A stretch of DNA of 64,000 nt, from assembly GCA_944472135.2 (NCBI GenBank), contig OX235262.1, forward strand, positions 28,381,362 to 28,445,361. Reading direction: 5' to 3'. This DNA is from Trichobilharzia regenti (Eukaryota > Platyhelminthes > Trematoda > Strigeidida > Schistosomatidae). Every line of letters begins with the position of its first letter. Position 1 is the stretch's first letter. This document shows, piece after piece, positions 63,403 to 64,000 of this stretch. The notes under the pieces were generated by a model. It searched no databases and was not told the DNA's origin. It saw only the letters and a list, made by a program, of their open reading frames with translations. The position numbers and the translations under genes are program-made.

Positions 63403-63969
63403 TGTCAATGTAGTTGAAGATTGAACGATCAATTCATGGTTGTTTGCTCAAACCCAACTTCCCTATATTTTCGCGGAGACATCAGTACACCAGTCATCGT
63501 CTCATCGGTCGCTGTTCAGAAAGAAGTCAGGTGCGTCGGTGGCACAGTGGTTAGGACTCTCGCCGACCATGCACATGGTCGGAGATTCGAGCCCACGCCG
63601 ACGCACACCTGATATCTATGGTCGGCCTGCAAAATTTGGGCTACCGATATCCACGCTGAAAATTCCATACTTGTACGAAAAATACAGTGTGGAATCAAGC
63701 TGTAATCAAAAATAAAAATATAAAATAAAAAAACTGTCAGAAGTAATACTGTGATTTATTATTGTAATATTTGTTTATAGACCTTAGTTAAAACTTAATA
63801 TTAAAGTTGGCTATATGTTGGTGTTACAATAAATAATTCTCGAGTCACCAAACTGGGTTCTGGGTTTTGCGTCCGTTTGTACTAAGCGTTTCTGAGAAGC
63901 TTCAAGGAACAGTGTGAGGCCCAGCGTAGAAAGAGCTGAGCATTAACGGTTTACGAGACGTGGCTGACA
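63403..63969 (+). repeat. 3' LTR of the BEL-derived element, split by a SINE
   Basis: TGTCAATGTAGTTGAAG to CGTGGCTGACA. Without the ~202-bp SINE it matches the 370-bp 5' LTR. The part left of the SINE differs at about a dozen positions; the part right of it at only about three. Confidence 0.85.
63532..63733 (+). mobile_element. tRNA-derived SINE (short family) inside the LTR
   Basis: Head GTGCGTCGGTGGCACAGTGG with A box, B-box-like GATTCGAGCCC, body and A-rich tail, as at 34372 and 49848. GTCAG occurs on both sides (63527-63531 and 63736-63740), a possible short target duplication. Confidence 0.88.
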
Positions 63970-64000
63970 CACTGCGTGGCATCATTGAAGGAACCTGCGT

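Larger units (their letters stand above)
55221..63969 (+). mobile_element. Composite BEL/Pao-derived LTR element without polymerase (Gag only)
   Basis: LTRs at 55221-55590 and 63403-63969 enclose a leader, one 651-codon Gag-like ORF, a ~194-bp tandem array and ~700 bp of non-coding sequence with a polypurine tract. Removing the nested gypsy insertion (57964-62509) leaves about 4.2 kb. No protease, RT, RNase H or integrase is encoded, so mobility would depend on another element. Flanks (ATATC before, CACTG after) do not match, unlike the solo LTR at 48698. The two LTRs may therefore come from different insertions joined by recombination. Confidence 0.7.

Noticed and set aside
63179..63424. 81-codon frame with a hydrophobic stretch before the 3' LTR
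   Set aside because: Runs through the polypurine tract into the LTR, no domain recognised, and no related frame elsewhere in the window.

Overview
The window looks like nuclear DNA of a digenean flatworm, most likely a schistosome or close relative. It is AT-rich and intron-rich. Its repeats match the known trematode set: RTE-clade (SR2-like) and CR1-like non-LTR elements, Penelope-like elements with GIY-YIG nucleases, Ty3/gypsy elements of the CsRn1 type, BEL/Pao-type LTRs, tRNA-derived SINEs, and Sm-alpha-like repeats with hammerhead ribozyme motifs. The one host gene has very short 5' introns and long 3' introns, a pattern reported for schistosomes. The species cannot be named from this sequence.

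Region 1 (1-41 kb) is dominated by one host gene on the minus strand, a complete DAW1 (WDR69/ODA16) orthologue. I assembled nine exons by eye, with GT-AG introns and consistent phases: 40825-40786, 40746-40674, 40637-40493, 40459-40401, 34087-33963, 15255-15115, 14111-13759, 6040-5831 and 1359-1162. They give 447 codons with eight WD40 repeats. The first three introns are only 39, 36 and 33 bp; the last five run from 1.0 to 18.7 kb and are packed with transposons. Intron 5 holds a young gypsy element (15288-20448) whose LTR begins about 30 bp from a splice acceptor.

Region 2 (41-45 kb) is AT-rich sequence with no recognisable gene apart from repeat fragments at its left edge.

Region 3 (45-64 kb) is a nest of retroelements. 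A CR1-like element on the minus strand (45068-50352) contains a solo BEL-type LTR with a 5-bp target duplication and a SINE. A gypsy-type solo LTR follows, then a ~194-bp repeat unit, then a second CR1-like copy on the plus strand (51683-55220) cut off by a BEL-type LTR. That LTR opens a composite element (55221-63969) with a single intact 651-codon Gag-like ORF, no polymerase, a ~194-bp tandem array and a 3' LTR. A full-length second gypsy element (57964-62505, minus strand) has inserted into the array.

The most interesting signals are: (a) the Gag-only BEL-derived composite element with a hydrophobic C-terminal segment; (b) two ~370-bp repeat families, each with a tRNA-type B box and a hammerhead or hammerhead-like core, several copies of which lie in inverted pairs; (c) the extreme intron-size polarity of DAW1. 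All homology statements are from motif recognition by eye; no search was run.
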